Notes: generated from the sequence alone by a model not told the origin. A stretch of 64,000 nucleotides of DNA from an uncultured Ruminiclostridium sp. (GCA_947629925.1 CANRFO010000004.1:1-64000), one strand, 5' to 3'. Positions 49,025 to 58,364 are shown, counted from the first letter of the stretch. Numbers and translations are program-made.

Positions 49025-49825
49025 TTATTTTGCAAGCTCGTATGCTCTGTTGGTGCAGGCACGGCAGGCATTTTTTACGGTTTCCTCAAGAGCGCCCGCA
49101 TACAGCTTGTCGAGCCCTGCAAGAGTTGTGCCGCCGGGAGAGCTTACCTGCTTAATAAGCTGTTCCACGGTCATTCCGCTGTCGGTGAGCATTTTTGCGC
49201 TGCCCACAAGGGACTGAGCGAAAAGCTGTAAAGCAGCGTTTTCGTCAATGCCGACTTCCTTTGCGTAATCTACAAAGCCTTTTGCAAAGAGATAGATAAA
49301 AGCGGGAGAGCTGCCGTTTATGCAGATTATTTCTTTCATTTTGTCGGCAGGGATCTCCATTACCATTCCGCAGGATGAGATAACGGATTTTGCAAAGGCA
49401 AAATCGTCGTCGCTTATAGCTCCGTCACGGGCGATGGCGCTTGCGCCAAGTCCCAGCATTGCAGGGGTATTTGGCATTACAACGGCGACCTTTGCGGCGG
49501 GATTGGTGCGCTGTTTGATGAAATCGGCGGTTATTCCAGCACAAATACTGATGAAAACATGGTTTTCAGTAACATACGGCTTTATGGTATCAAGAATGTC
49601 GCCTAAAACCTGGGGTTTTACAGCAAGGAGGATATACTGACATTTCTCGGTAAGCTCATGCTCGCTTGCACAGGGGGTGACATTGTATTTTGCCAATGCG
49701 TTCAGCTTTTCACTGTCCTTGTCATAGGCATATACGGCGCAGTCACTGAATTTTCCGCTGTCTGAAAGTCCTTTTATTATGGCGCCGCCCATATTGCCTG
49801 CGCCGAGAAAACCGAGGTTTTTCAT
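49025..49825 (-). CDS. proC: Pyrroline-5-carboxylate reductase
   Basis: A 266-residue NAD(P)H-dependent enzyme for the last step of proline synthesis. The Rossmann motif GFLGAGNMGGAII is at residues 4-16, AVKPQ near 69 and the C-terminal dimer signature VSSPGGTT near 231. AAGGAG lies eight bases upstream. It follows folT by 18 bases and would be co-transcribed with it behind the THF riboswitch; proB and proA are not in the window. Confidence 0.95.
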   Translation of the reverse strand: MKNLGFLGAGNMGGAIIKGLSDSGKFSDCAVYAYDKDSEKLNALAKYNVTPCASEHELTEKCQYILLAVKPQVLGDILDTIKPYVTENHVFISICAGITADFIKQRTNPAAKVAVVMPNTPAMLGLGASAIARDGAISDDDFAFAKSVISSCGMVMEIPADKMKEIICINGSSPAFIYLFAKGFVDYAKEVGIDENAALQLFAQSLVGSAKMLTDSGMTVEQLIKQVSSPGGTTLAGLDKLYAGALEETVKNACRACTNRAYELAK

Positions 49826-49843
49826 TATCTATTCTCCTTTTTG

Positions 49844-50434
49844 TTATCTTGTTTGTCTGCCTTTAAACATACGGTTGTACGCCAGTTTGACAGGAATAAG
49901 CACTATCGGCATAAGCACAAGCGCTGCCGCAAAGCCGACGGCGTTAGTCCCAATTCTGGCGTAAATAAGCGACCAAAGGCTTTCGTCAGAGCCGCCGATA
50001 AAGCCGTAGCTGTACAACGCCCATGTGTTAAGGATAAGGTTGCACAATATTACTACAACAAGACGTGTAATGGCAATCTTTATGTACTGCTTAGGGGATC
50101 TGTCGGGAGTGAAACTGTAAAGTCCTAAGCCGTATATCATTCCCTCCAATGCCGTTATAAGAGCGAGCCAGGGGAGAAAGCCTGCCGTAGGATTTACCAA
50201 CCAGCCCACAAGGTCGCAGGCAAAGCCTGCAACAAGACCCACCGTGGGACCGAACAGCATTCCGATCACGGCAAGAGCAAGATAAGCAAAGTTTATCTTG
50301 ATAGCTTCGCCTATGCGAATGGAACCAAATCCGTCGAGGACCACGAATATCGCTATGAATACGCCGACGGCGGCAATACAGCGAATGTCGTGCAACTCAC
50401 GGAGAGAGCGTTTGAAACTGTTAAAAACAGCCAT
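49844..50434 (-). CDS. folT: Folate ECF transporter substrate-binding subunit FolT
   Basis: A 196-residue integral membrane protein with about six spans typical of ECF S components: a conserved first helix (CIAAVGVFIAIFVVLDGFGSIRIG) and the glycine-rich GMLFGPTVGLVAGFACDLVGWL. The assignment to folate rests on the THF riboswitch directly upstream, the standard leader of folT genes. The shared energising module (EcfA, EcfA', EcfT) is elsewhere. The start at 50434 has AAGGAGG six bases upstream; an in-frame ATG 33 codons earlier lies in the leader and is rejected. Confidence 0.9.
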   Translation of the reverse strand: MAVFNSFKRSLRELHDIRCIAAVGVFIAIFVVLDGFGSIRIGEAIKINFAYLALAVIGMLFGPTVGLVAGFACDLVGWLVNPTAGFLPWLALITALEGMIYGLGLYSFTPDRSPKQYIKIAITRLVVVILCNLILNTWALYSYGFIGGSDESLWSLIYARIGTNAVGFAAALVLMPIVLIPVKLAYNRMFKGRQTR

Positions 50435-50504
50435 ACTGTACCTCCTTTTTTGCACGCTAATACATAAAAAGCGGTAAGTATGGCTTACCTTGTTCGATTT
50501 TATG

Positions 50505-50606
50505 CACAGCGAGATGCGAAAACCGAACCGCAAGCAATTTTGCTTTTCGTCCCGACGGCAACTCTCCGTCCGTCAGGCACTTAACGCTCGGTTTCCTACT
50601 CTGTTG
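50505..50606 (-). promoter_or_regulatory. THF riboswitch
   Basis: The minus strand carries the conserved blocks of the tetrahydrofolate riboswitch: AGAGTAGG, then GCGTTAAGTGCC, GGAGTTGCC-like (GGAGAGTTGCCG), GGGACGAA, GGTTCGG and GCATCTCGCT. The order and spacing fit the class, with P1 closed by ACAG/CTGT. Downstream a GGTAAG/CTTACC hairpin followed by CTTTTTA lies before the folT binding site and is a plausible expression platform. Binding of reduced folate should lower folT expression. Confidence 0.88.
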
Positions 50607-50616
50607 TTTATATAAA

Positions 50617-50662
50617 GCCCTCGTCTGATTTTCTGATGAGAAAATCAGACGTTTTGCAGGGC
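50617..50662 (-). terminator. Long hairpin after the DUF3795 gene
   Basis: A perfect 13-bp stem (50622-50634 with 50639-50651, loop GATG) is flanked by a second helix GCCCT (50617-50621) with AGGGC (50658-50662). On the minus strand the outer helix is followed by TTTATAT, a modest U-tract. It probably terminates the upstream gene and insulates the riboswitch. Confidence 0.6.
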
Positions 50663-50727
50663 GGGTCTGTGTTACTTGAGATTTTGATACAACACGAAAA
50701 AACTTTATATTTTAAATAAACGAAAAG

Positions 50728-51102
50728 TCACTTCTTCCCTGTTTTGATAAAGTCGATCAGTTTCTCCACATCATCAAAGTCGTCATAATTGCCATTAACT
50801 CCTTCACGATGATAAGCAACGCCCGCTTTTTCATTCCGTTCAAGGCAATCTAAAAGCTCTTCTTCTCCGTATCTTTTGATAAACAGGGTAAAGCCGTAAG
50901 GTTTGATCTTAGACAACAATCCTTTTCTGCATTCATCTTTACATTCATAACAATGTGTATGACTTTTCTCAATAGAGCATTTTCTGTTTTCGCACCAGTC
51001 CTTGTCGGGACATTCGTCCGAATTGCACCCGCTGCAGTGTTCGTTTTCGCTGCATAAGCAGCACGCCAGTCCACAGCGTGCTATTCCAAGTTCACGTTTC
51101 AT
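50728..51102 (-). CDS. Cysteine-rich DUF3795 protein
   Basis: A 124-residue cytoplasmic protein. Its first 60 residues contain about 12 Cys (RCGLACCLCSENEHC, CNSDECPD, CENRKC, HCYECKDEC), a pattern seen in DUF3795 proteins and suggesting zinc or Fe-S binding. The second half is charged and helical. No activity is known to me. AGGAG lies before the ATG. It follows pfkA by about 60 bases and could be co-transcribed with it. Confidence 0.8.
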   Translation of the reverse strand: MKRELGIARCGLACCLCSENEHCSGCNSDECPDKDWCENRKCSIEKSHTHCYECKDECRKGLLSKIKPYGFTLFIKRYGEEELLDCLERNEKAGVAYHREGVNGNYDDFDDVEKLIDFIKTGKK

Positions 51103-51159
51103 TTGATCTCTCCTGTAAATCCCAGTTTATTCATATCAAAATCATCAAAATGGCGTGCG

Positions 51160-52119
51160 TCAGAAGCTGATCTCATCGGCAATTCTGTAAAGCTCGTCTT
51201 CAAAGGGCTTTTTCATAGAAAGAGCTTCCTGAATGTCATAGTCAACTATCTTGTTGTTCTGGATACCGACTACACGGTTGCCCTTGCCCTCAAAGAGGAG
51301 CTGTACAGCGTAATAGCCGAGCTGGCTCGCGGCGATACGGTCGCGGATAGTGGGAGAACCGCCTCTCTGAACATGTCCGAGAATTGTGGCACGGCTTTCA
51401 ACACCTGTCTTTTCCTCTATCTGCTTAGCAATCTCGCCTGAATTTCCTACGCCTTCGGATACTACAACTATGAAATGGTGCTTGCCTGTTGCCTGAGTCT
51501 GTTTTATCTTATCGCATACAGCCTCAATGCTCCATGGCTTTTCGGGAACAATTATGCAGGTAGCACCGCAGGCTATGCCTGTATTTACTGCTATGTAGCC
51601 TGCGTTTCTGCCCATTACTTCAACCACTGAGCAGCGGTCGTGGGACTGAGATGTGTCGCGGAGCTTGTCAACAAGCTCCATAGCGGTATTCATAGCCGTA
51701 TCATAACCGATAGTATATTCGCTCATAGCAATATCGTTGTCGATAGTGCCCGGTATGCCTACGCAGGGGATACCTCTTGCGGAAAGGTCTGCGGCGCCTC
51801 TGAAAGAACCGTCGCCGCCTATTACGACTATTCCCTCTATTCCGTTGTCGATACAGGTCTGCTTAGCCTTCTGCAAGCCTTCCTCGTGACGGAATTCCTG
51901 ACAGCGGGCGGTGTAAAGCATTGTACCGCCGTGCTGGATAACGTCAGATACGCTTCTTACGGACAAGGGCTTTATCTCGCCGTTTATAAGTCCGTTATAG
52001 CCTCTGTATATGCCCATGACCTCCATGCCTTTGGAAAGAGCTGCACGAACGACCGCTCTTATTGCGGCATTCATGCCCGGAGCGTCGCCGCCGCTGGTAA
52101 GTACGCCTATCTTTTTCAT
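51160..52119 (-). CDS. pfkA: ATP-dependent 6-phosphofructokinase
   Basis: A 319-residue enzyme of exactly the bacterial length, phosphorylating fructose 6-phosphate to the 1,6-bisphosphate. GVLTSGGDAPGMNAAIR is at residues 4-20. GGDGSF near 102 holds the Gly after GGD that indicates ATP, not pyrophosphate, as donor. The catalytic region PGTIDNDI is near 124 and VEVMGRNAGY near 159. The start at 52119 has AAAGGA upstream. It has its own promoter behind dnaE. Confidence 0.95.
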   Translation of the reverse strand: MKKIGVLTSGGDAPGMNAAIRAVVRAALSKGMEVMGIYRGYNGLINGEIKPLSVRSVSDVIQHGGTMLYTARCQEFRHEEGLQKAKQTCIDNGIEGIVVIGGDGSFRGAADLSARGIPCVGIPGTIDNDIAMSEYTIGYDTAMNTAMELVDKLRDTSQSHDRCSVVEVMGRNAGYIAVNTGIACGATCIIVPEKPWSIEAVCDKIKQTQATGKHHFIVVVSEGVGNSGEIAKQIEEKTGVESRATILGHVQRGGSPTIRDRIAASQLGYYAVQLLFEGKGNRVVGIQNNKIVDYDIQEALSMKKPFEDELYRIADEISF

Positions 52120-52183
52120 AACAATATCGTCCTTTCGTATTTTACGACGGGTCAAAATTACCCGCTAATTTCCTAACATTACT

Positions 52184-52212
52184 ATTTTACTCTTTTATCT
52201 TGAAATCGTCAA
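52184..52212 (-). promoter_or_regulatory. Promoter of pfkA
   Basis: TTGACG (complement of 52207-52212), a 17-bp spacer and TAAAAT (complement of 52184-52189). The leader of about 58 bases contains a small CGGGT/ACCCG hairpin. Confidence 0.7.
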
Positions 52213-52235
52213 TAGTTTTTTTGACTAATTTTTTA

Positions 52236-55200
52236 CTATTTTATTATAATGTTGTCTTTTCCGCATATTTTTTCCAGCTCCGAAAATAAATCCGCCGACA
52301 TGGTTATTCCTGAAATTCCCTTTGGTCTGGCGGTTTTGCGGGTATTTCCAAAGCAGAATTTGACCTCATTTTCACCCTGATTTTTCAAAAGAAGCTTATA
52401 GACCTTTTCAAGCTCAGGTGAATTTTCAGATTCAAGCTTTATATAGACGGTCTTGAGTTCAGGCTGAGCGTTTTCCGCGGTTTTGGCAGCTTCAAGAGAA
52501 TTTATCACCAGCTTTGGGTCGTCGTCCTCACGATAACTGTCATTGGAAATAGTTGCGTTCAGTTTATATATTCCGCCTTCGTGAAGTATATCCGATATTT
52601 TTTCGTAAAGGTCGCTGAAAATTATCGCCTCTATAACTCCGCTTCTGTCCTCAAACTCTGCAAAGCACATCTGCTTTCCGTTTTTTTGCGTATGCTGCTT
52701 TTTTGAAATGAGCATAGCGACAACAGGCTGCTTCTGACCGTCATGAAAACCGTTCAGATTTTCTTTTGCGGAATTTATCACGGTGTAAATATTTTTACAG
52801 CCCATATGCTTGATAAGCGATTCGTATCTGTCGACAGGGTGTCCTGAAATATAAAAGCCTGCGCTTTCCTTTTCCATATGCAAAAGCTGATCATGACGAA
52901 ATTCTTCCACGTCAGGCATTTCAAATCCCGTCGACAAATCCCTTTCGGCAGCCGTAAACATATCTATCTGCCCGTCTATATTGGTGTTTCTGTGGGCGGA
53001 GAGCTGAGCGAGAATGTTTTCATAGCTCATGAACATTGAGCGACGATTGTGACCGAGACTGTCCAAAGCGCCCGATTTTATCAGCGCTTCTACTGCGCGC
53101 TTGTTTAAGTCGGGTCCTGCAAGACGTGAGCAAAAATCGTAAAGAGATGTATATAAACCGTTTTTACGCTTCTCAACGATGGAATTTATCACGTTCCTGC
53201 CAAGATTCTTTATGGCAAGCAAGCCGTATCTGACCCCTTCTCCCTCTATGGAAAAGCTTAAAAAGCTGCTGTTTACATCAGGGGGAAGAAGCTTTACATG
53301 GTGCTTTTCAAGGTCGGAAATATATTCGTTAAGCTTTCCCGCCGAATCCATAACGCTTGTCATAAGGGATATCATATATTCTTTGTAGTGGTGACAGCGA
53401 AGATAAGCCGTTCTGTATGAAAGCCATGCATATGCGGCAGCGTGACTTTTGTTGAACGCATATGAAGCAAATGACGACATCTCGTTGAATATTTCGGTCG
53501 CCACCTGCTCGGAAACACCGTTTTTTATCGCACCGCAATTCGTGTCGGTTCCATATATGAACGCGCTTCGTTCCTTTTCCATCACGTCTTTCTTTTTCTT
53601 TGCCATGGCGCGGCGGACAAGGTCTGCTCTTCCGTATGAATAACCGCCTATGGTTCGGCATATCTGCATTACCTGCTCCTGATACACTATAACGCCGTAG
53701 GTAACGTCAAGAATGTTCTTTAAAAGCGGGTGACGATAGGTTATTTTTTCAGGATTGTGACGGTTTTCAATATATGCGGGGATAGATTGCATGGGACCGG
53801 GACGGTAAAGAGAAATCACCGCTATCAGATCCTCGATCGATTCAGGCTTCAGTCTTGCCAGCACAGACGTCATTCCTGCACTTTCAAACTGGAACACGCC
53901 TGCGGTCTGTCCTGCCGTAAGCATGGAGAAAACCTCTTTGTCATCCTCAGGGATTTTTTCTATGTCAAAATCGGGATAATTACGCCTGATAAGGTTTTCA
54001 CTGTCCTTTACCACTGTAAGATAACGAAGTCCGAGAAAGTCCATTTTAAGCAGGCCCAACTGCTCCAGCGTATCCTTCGGGTACTGAGTCACAACACAGT
54101 TGTCCGACTTCTGGACAGGGACATAATCGGTGACGGCATCGCGGGTTATAACTATTCCCGCAGCGTGCATTGAGGCATGGCGAGGCATACCTTCAAGCTT
54201 TAACGCTGTGTTTATGAGCTTTTCTATCTCTGTATCAGTTTTAACAGCCTGCGCAAGTTTAGGCTCCTCCTTGAGAGAACGCTCAATAGAAGGATTGACG
54301 CTGAACGGTATCATTTTGGCGACGCTGTCTACCTTCGCATAAGGCATACCCATCGCACGGCCTACGTCGCGTATTGCCGCCTTTGCAGCCATTGTACCGA
54401 ACGTTATTATCTGAGCTACATGATCGCTTCCGTATTTTTCCGCAACATAGTCGATTACCTCCTGCCGTCTGATGTAACAAAAGTCTACGTCAAAATCAGG
54501 CATTGTAACGCGCTCGGTATTTAAAAAGCGCTCAAACAGCAGATTGAAGCGCAGCGGGTCAATAGCGGTTATTTTCAAAGCGTAGGCGCAAATGCTCCCA
54601 ACTCCCGAACCTCTTCCAGGTCCCACAGGAATGTCACGGCTTCTTGCGAAGGCGATAAAGTCGGCAACTATAAGAAAATAATCGACATAACCCATATCGG
54701 TTATTGTTTTTATCTCATACTCGGCTCTTGATATCACCTCTTCAGGCAGAGGGTCGCTGTAACGCTCTTTAAGTCCGCTGTATACAGCGTTCCTGAAATA
54801 CGCGTTATTGTCGGATACTCCTTCAATAGTGTATTTTGGGAGTTTTATGCTTCCGAACTCTATTTCAACGTTACAGCGCTTGGCAATAGAAACGGTGTTT
54901 TTTACCGCTTCTTCATCAAATAAAGCGGACATTTGTTCGGCGGATTTTATATAAAGCTCCTTGCTGTTGAAGTTAAGAGGATTTTTTTCGTTTATCGTAG
55001 TGTTGGTGGAAATAGCGGTAAGGACGCGCTGTATCTCGCTGCTTTCCTCTGTCAGATAGTGGGCGTCGTTTGTTGCGACAACAGGTATTCCTGTTTCTGC
55101 AGAAATACGATATATCATGGGGTTGATCTTTTTCTGACCGCTGAGCCCGTGATCCTGAAGCTCAAGGAAATAGTTTTCCTTTCCGAAAATGTCACGATAA

Positions 55201-55682
55201 TCAAGCGCAGTACGTTTTGCGGCTTCATAGTCGTTAGAAAGAAGATGGCGGGCGACCTCGCCCGACAAACAGGCAGAAAGACAGATAAGCCCCTCGTGAT
55301 ATTTTTTCAATGTCTCCCTGTCACAGCGGGGCTTGCTGTAAAAACCGTTGATATTGGCGTCTGAAACAAGCTTTACAAGATTATTATATCCTGTGTTGTT
55401 TTCGCAGAGAAGGATAAGATGATGTGGCGAGCTGTCCTGCTTTCCATCTTTATCAAAACGGGTCCTTGGAGCAACGTAAACCTCACAGCCTATAATCGGT
55501 TTAATTCCTGCGTCTTTCATGGCACGGTAAAAGTCAATGCAGCCGTACATAACGCCATGGTCGGTGATAGCGCAGGCAGTCTGTCCCAATTCCTTTAAAC
55601 GGGAAACAAGCCCCTTGATTCGGCAGGCGCCGTCAAGAAGGCTGTACTCTGTATGAACATGAAGATGGACAAAATCTGTCAT
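52236..55682 (-). CDS. dnaE: DNA polymerase III alpha subunit (DnaE type)
   Basis: A 1148-residue replicative polymerase. The N-terminal PHP domain begins LHVHTEYSLLDGACRI (residues 7-22). The polymerase active site has GPGRGSGVGS near 355 and PDFDVDFCY near 404, holding catalytic Asp residues. A helix-hairpin-helix element is near 840, and an OB domain follows from about 980 (PVVAMLISKKQH). This is the DnaE form, which in Firmicutes works beside PolC. GAGGTGA lies upstream, within the end of whiA. It closes the hprK-to-dnaE run. Confidence 0.96.
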   Translation of the reverse strand: MTDFVHLHVHTEYSLLDGACRIKGLVSRLKELGQTACAITDHGVMYGCIDFYRAMKDAGIKPIIGCEVYVAPRTRFDKDGKQDSSPHHLILLCENNTGYNNLVKLVSDANINGFYSKPRCDRETLKKYHEGLICLSACLSGEVARHLLSNDYEAAKRTALDYRDIFGKENYFLELQDHGLSGQKKINPMIYRISAETGIPVVATNDAHYLTEESSEIQRVLTAISTNTTINEKNPLNFNSKELYIKSAEQMSALFDEEAVKNTVSIAKRCNVEIEFGSIKLPKYTIEGVSDNNAYFRNAVYSGLKERYSDPLPEEVISRAEYEIKTITDMGYVDYFLIVADFIAFARSRDIPVGPGRGSGVGSICAYALKITAIDPLRFNLLFERFLNTERVTMPDFDVDFCYIRRQEVIDYVAEKYGSDHVAQIITFGTMAAKAAIRDVGRAMGMPYAKVDSVAKMIPFSVNPSIERSLKEEPKLAQAVKTDTEIEKLINTALKLEGMPRHASMHAAGIVITRDAVTDYVPVQKSDNCVVTQYPKDTLEQLGLLKMDFLGLRYLTVVKDSENLIRRNYPDFDIEKIPEDDKEVFSMLTAGQTAGVFQFESAGMTSVLARLKPESIEDLIAVISLYRPGPMQSIPAYIENRHNPEKITYRHPLLKNILDVTYGVIVYQEQVMQICRTIGGYSYGRADLVRRAMAKKKKDVMEKERSAFIYGTDTNCGAIKNGVSEQVATEIFNEMSSFASYAFNKSHAAAYAWLSYRTAYLRCHHYKEYMISLMTSVMDSAGKLNEYISDLEKHHVKLLPPDVNSSFLSFSIEGEGVRYGLLAIKNLGRNVINSIVEKRKNGLYTSLYDFCSRLAGPDLNKRAVEALIKSGALDSLGHNRRSMFMSYENILAQLSAHRNTNIDGQIDMFTAAERDLSTGFEMPDVEEFRHDQLLHMEKESAGFYISGHPVDRYESLIKHMGCKNIYTVINSAKENLNGFHDGQKQPVVAMLISKKQHTQKNGKQMCFAEFEDRSGVIEAIIFSDLYEKISDILHEGGIYKLNATISNDSYREDDDPKLVINSLEAAKTAENAQPELKTVYIKLESENSPELEKVYKLLLKNQGENEVKFCFGNTRKTARPKGISGITMSADLFSELEKICGKDNIIIK

Positions 55683-55687
55683 GAAAT

Positions 55688-56545
55688 TTATTCACCTCTT
55701 TTATTCCTGAGCTTGTCCGCAAACTCGCTTATGCGTTTGAGTCTGTGATAAACTCCGCTTCGGCTTATGGGAGGCACAAGCATTTTACCGATCTCGCTGA
55801 GCGGAAGCTCGATTTTTTCACGTCGGAGCACCGCAAGAGCCTGAAGCTCATCAGGAAGCTTACCTATGCCGCCGTTTTTTTCGATATATTCTATATCGTC
55901 CTGCTGACGTCGGCTTGCAGCAACGGTTTTTTCTATATTTGCGGACTCACAGTTTACAGCGCGGTTCACATCGTTGCGGACGCCTTTATATATCTTTGCG
56001 TTCATTATCTCCATAGAGCTTATCATGGCGCCTATAAATGTCAAAATATCGCTTATGGCTTCGCTTTCTTTTGCGTAAAGGATACTTTTTCCTTTGCGGG
56101 TACTGCTTTTTATCCTCATTCCGCTCTCGTTTATAAGGCGGCAGAGCGATTGGCTCTTTTCGCTGTTCCCCACTGCAAGCTCAAGATGATAGTCCTTATT
56201 AGGGTCGGATACGACGCCGCACGCCAAAAAAACGCCGCGGAGAAACAATCCTGTATTTTTATCGCTTCCGTCAACATATGCTGTGTTTACAACAGGATCG
56301 TCGGCTTTTACGGGAACTTTTTCAAAATTAAGCAAAAAGCCGTTTCTGCCGCGAAACGTGCAGGATTCGGCAAAAGCTTTTTCGCCTGAAATGTGCTGTA
56401 AAAATAAGGATATTTCAGGGCTTTCGGTAAAATATTTTTTTCTGTCCTTCAGACAGTACAAAAAACCGTACAGTACGATTTTTTCGCTCTTATGCGACAG
56501 ATCGCATTCGCAAAGCTCACGCTTTATATCCGCTGTAAATGACAT
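55688..56545 (-). CDS. whiA: DNA-binding protein WhiA
   Basis: A 285-residue protein with an N-terminal degenerate LAGLIDADG-like domain (residues about 85-200, FLRGVFLACGVVSDPNKDYHLE in parts) and a C-terminal helix-turn-helix (LPLSEIGKMLVPPISRSGVYHRLKRI). WhiA influences division and chromosome segregation in Gram-positives. The start matches the family N-terminus (MSFTADIKRELCE), although the AAGGA element lies only about two bases before the ATG, which is unusually close. Translation is probably coupled to rapZ four bases upstream. Confidence 0.94.
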   Translation of the reverse strand: MSFTADIKRELCECDLSHKSEKIVLYGFLYCLKDRKKYFTESPEISLFLQHISGEKAFAESCTFRGRNGFLLNFEKVPVKADDPVVNTAYVDGSDKNTGLFLRGVFLACGVVSDPNKDYHLELAVGNSEKSQSLCRLINESGMRIKSSTRKGKSILYAKESEAISDILTFIGAMISSMEIMNAKIYKGVRNDVNRAVNCESANIEKTVAASRRQQDDIEYIEKNGGIGKLPDELQALAVLRREKIELPLSEIGKMLVPPISRSGVYHRLKRISEFADKLRNKRGE

Positions 56546-56549
56546 ATCC

Positions 56550-57413
56550 TTATTTCTTGCCTTTATCTACGTCGCGATGAAGGATACGGGCTTTATATCC
56601 TTCTTCCACAAGATGGGAGTAAAGCTGTTCGGTGTAGGTAACGCTGCGGTGTCTTCCGCCTGTACAGCCGACAGCTATGACTAACTGACTTTTTCCTTCG
56701 GCAATATACAACGGCAGAAGAAAATCTATCATATCAAACATTTTGGAGCGCATTTCAGTTGCCGTATCAAAGCTCATAACGTAATCCTGAACGCATTTAT
56801 CAAGTCCCGAAAATTCACGAAGCTCAGGGACATGAAAAGGATTCGGCATACAGCGAACATCAAATACCAAATCAGCCTCCGCAGGAATACCGTGCATAAA
56901 GCCAAAGCTTACACAGCTGATAAGCAAAGTATCGGAAATGTCTTCAACAAAGAGATTTCTGACTGCTTCGCGAAGATTCGTGGTATTCATATGAGTGGTA
57001 TCTATGAAATAATCGGCAAAATGCTTTATGGGAGTTAAAATATCGGCTTCGGCGTCTATCGCTTTATCAATGTCTCCGCCCGCCATATCAAGAAGCGGAT
57101 GCTTACGGCGGGTCTCCTTGTATCTGCGCTTTATCTCGTCATGCTCTGCACTTACGAAAAGGACCTTTGCGTTTATTTTATCACTGCGGAGCTTGCTGAT
57201 GTTTTCCTGCAAATTCAAAAAAAGTGAACCGCCGCGTATATCGGTGACCAATGCGATTTTGTCGATTGTTCCGTTTTCACGGCATATCTCGGCAAATTTA
57301 GGTATGAGCTGAGGAGGCATATTGTCTATACAAAAGAAGCCCGCGTCCTCAAGCACATTTACAGTCTGAGATTTACCAGAACCTGATAACCCCGTGATTA
57401 TTACAAATTCCAT
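56550..57413 (-). CDS. rapZ: RNase adapter / nucleotide-binding protein RapZ (YvcJ)
   Basis: A 287-residue P-loop protein. Walker A GLSGSGKSQTVNVLEDAGFFCIDN is near residues 8-31 (shown by its first half GLSGSGKS), TDIRGG near 58, and the C-terminal GCTGGRHRSVTYTE near 250 is diagnostic. In Enterobacteria RapZ controls GlmS through small RNAs; in Firmicutes its role is less clear. It lies next to whiA as usual, but the gluconeogenesis factor gene yvcK, normally between them, is missing here. Confidence 0.94.
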   Translation of the reverse strand: MEFVIITGLSGSGKSQTVNVLEDAGFFCIDNMPPQLIPKFAEICRENGTIDKIALVTDIRGGSLFLNLQENISKLRSDKINAKVLFVSAEHDEIKRRYKETRRKHPLLDMAGGDIDKAIDAEADILTPIKHFADYFIDTTHMNTTNLREAVRNLFVEDISDTLLISCVSFGFMHGIPAEADLVFDVRCMPNPFHVPELREFSGLDKCVQDYVMSFDTATEMRSKMFDMIDFLLPLYIAEGKSQLVIAVGCTGGRHRSVTYTEQLYSHLVEEGYKARILHRDVDKGKK

Positions 57414-57458
57414 ATTTGTATTGTTTCCCCTGTTTCATATTCCGTACAATTTATACGG

Positions 57459-58364
57459 CTATTCCCATATTATGACCTCACAGGCAAGCTCTCTGCCTGA
57501 GGTTTCCCTTACCTTTTCCTTTATCGTTTCAATTAGCTTTTTTGTATCTTCAAATGTTGCGTTATTTTTGTTTATTACAAATCCGCAGTGCTTTTCGCTG
57601 ACGGCGGCTCCTCCCACTGAAAAGCCGCGCAGCCCCGCGGCTTCTATAAGTCTTCCCGCAAAATCACCTTCGGGTCGCTTGAAAGTGCTTCCCGCACTGG
57701 GATATTCAAGAGGCTGCTTTTCGCGGCGCTTGTTCATAAGCTCCTGCATTTTTGCGGTTATTTCAGCTTTGTTGTCCGTTTTATGAAGTTTAACCGTCAT
57801 TTCGGTAATGATATAAGGCTTTCCGCTGAAAAAGCTGTGACGGTAAGACAGATCGGCTTTATCAGCGGTAAGCACATTCATATTCCCATGCTCATCAACG
57901 TAGGTACAGCTTTCAAATACATCCTTTATTTCACCGCCGTAAGCTCCTGCGTTCATATAAACCGCTCCGCCTACACTTCCAGGAATACCGTAAGCAAATT
58001 CGAGCCCTGACAAACAATTCTGCTCGGCAGTTTTACAAAGCGATGTAAGCGACGCGCCTGCTTCGCAGATCACGCGGTCTTCATTCACCGTTATCCTGCT
58101 CATTTCAGAAGAAATGAGTATAACAGGAAATCTTACGCCTTTATCGGAAATCAGCAAATTACTGCCGCGTCCCATAACTCTGAACGGTATATTCTCGGAA
58201 TCAAAGGCTTTCACAATATCGCAAAGAGCTTCGGCGGAAGCGGGTTTTATAAGGAAAGGGCACGGTCCGCCTATTCTAAAGCTGGTATACTGTGACAAGG
58301 GTTCGTTCTCAAGATAAGAAACGCCGTATTTTTCGCAGATCTTCCCAATACGCAAGTTGTTCAA
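57459..58364 (-). CDS. murB: UDP-N-acetylenolpyruvoylglucosamine reductase
   Basis: A 301-residue FAD enzyme reducing enolpyruvyl-UDP-GlcNAc to UDP-MurNAc for peptidoglycan. The FAD-binding part has YTSFRIGGP near residue 24 and GRGSNLLISDKG near 68. The catalytic region YPSAGSTFKRP near 220 has the active-site Ser, and GAYGGEIKDV near 140 is typical of type II MurB. The start is TTG (58362-58364), with GGAGG five bases upstream. A longer GTG frame has no binding site and would overlap the glucokinase gene. Confidence 0.94.
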   Translation of the reverse strand: MNNLRIGKICEKYGVSYLENEPLSQYTSFRIGGPCPFLIKPASAEALCDIVKAFDSENIPFRVMGRGSNLLISDKGVRFPVILISSEMSRITVNEDRVICEAGASLTSLCKTAEQNCLSGLEFAYGIPGSVGGAVYMNAGAYGGEIKDVFESCTYVDEHGNMNVLTADKADLSYRHSFFSGKPYIITEMTVKLHKTDNKAEITAKMQELMNKRREKQPLEYPSAGSTFKRPEGDFAGRLIEAAGLRGFSVGGAAVSEKHCGFVINKNNATFEDTKKLIETIKEKVRETSGRELACEVIIWE

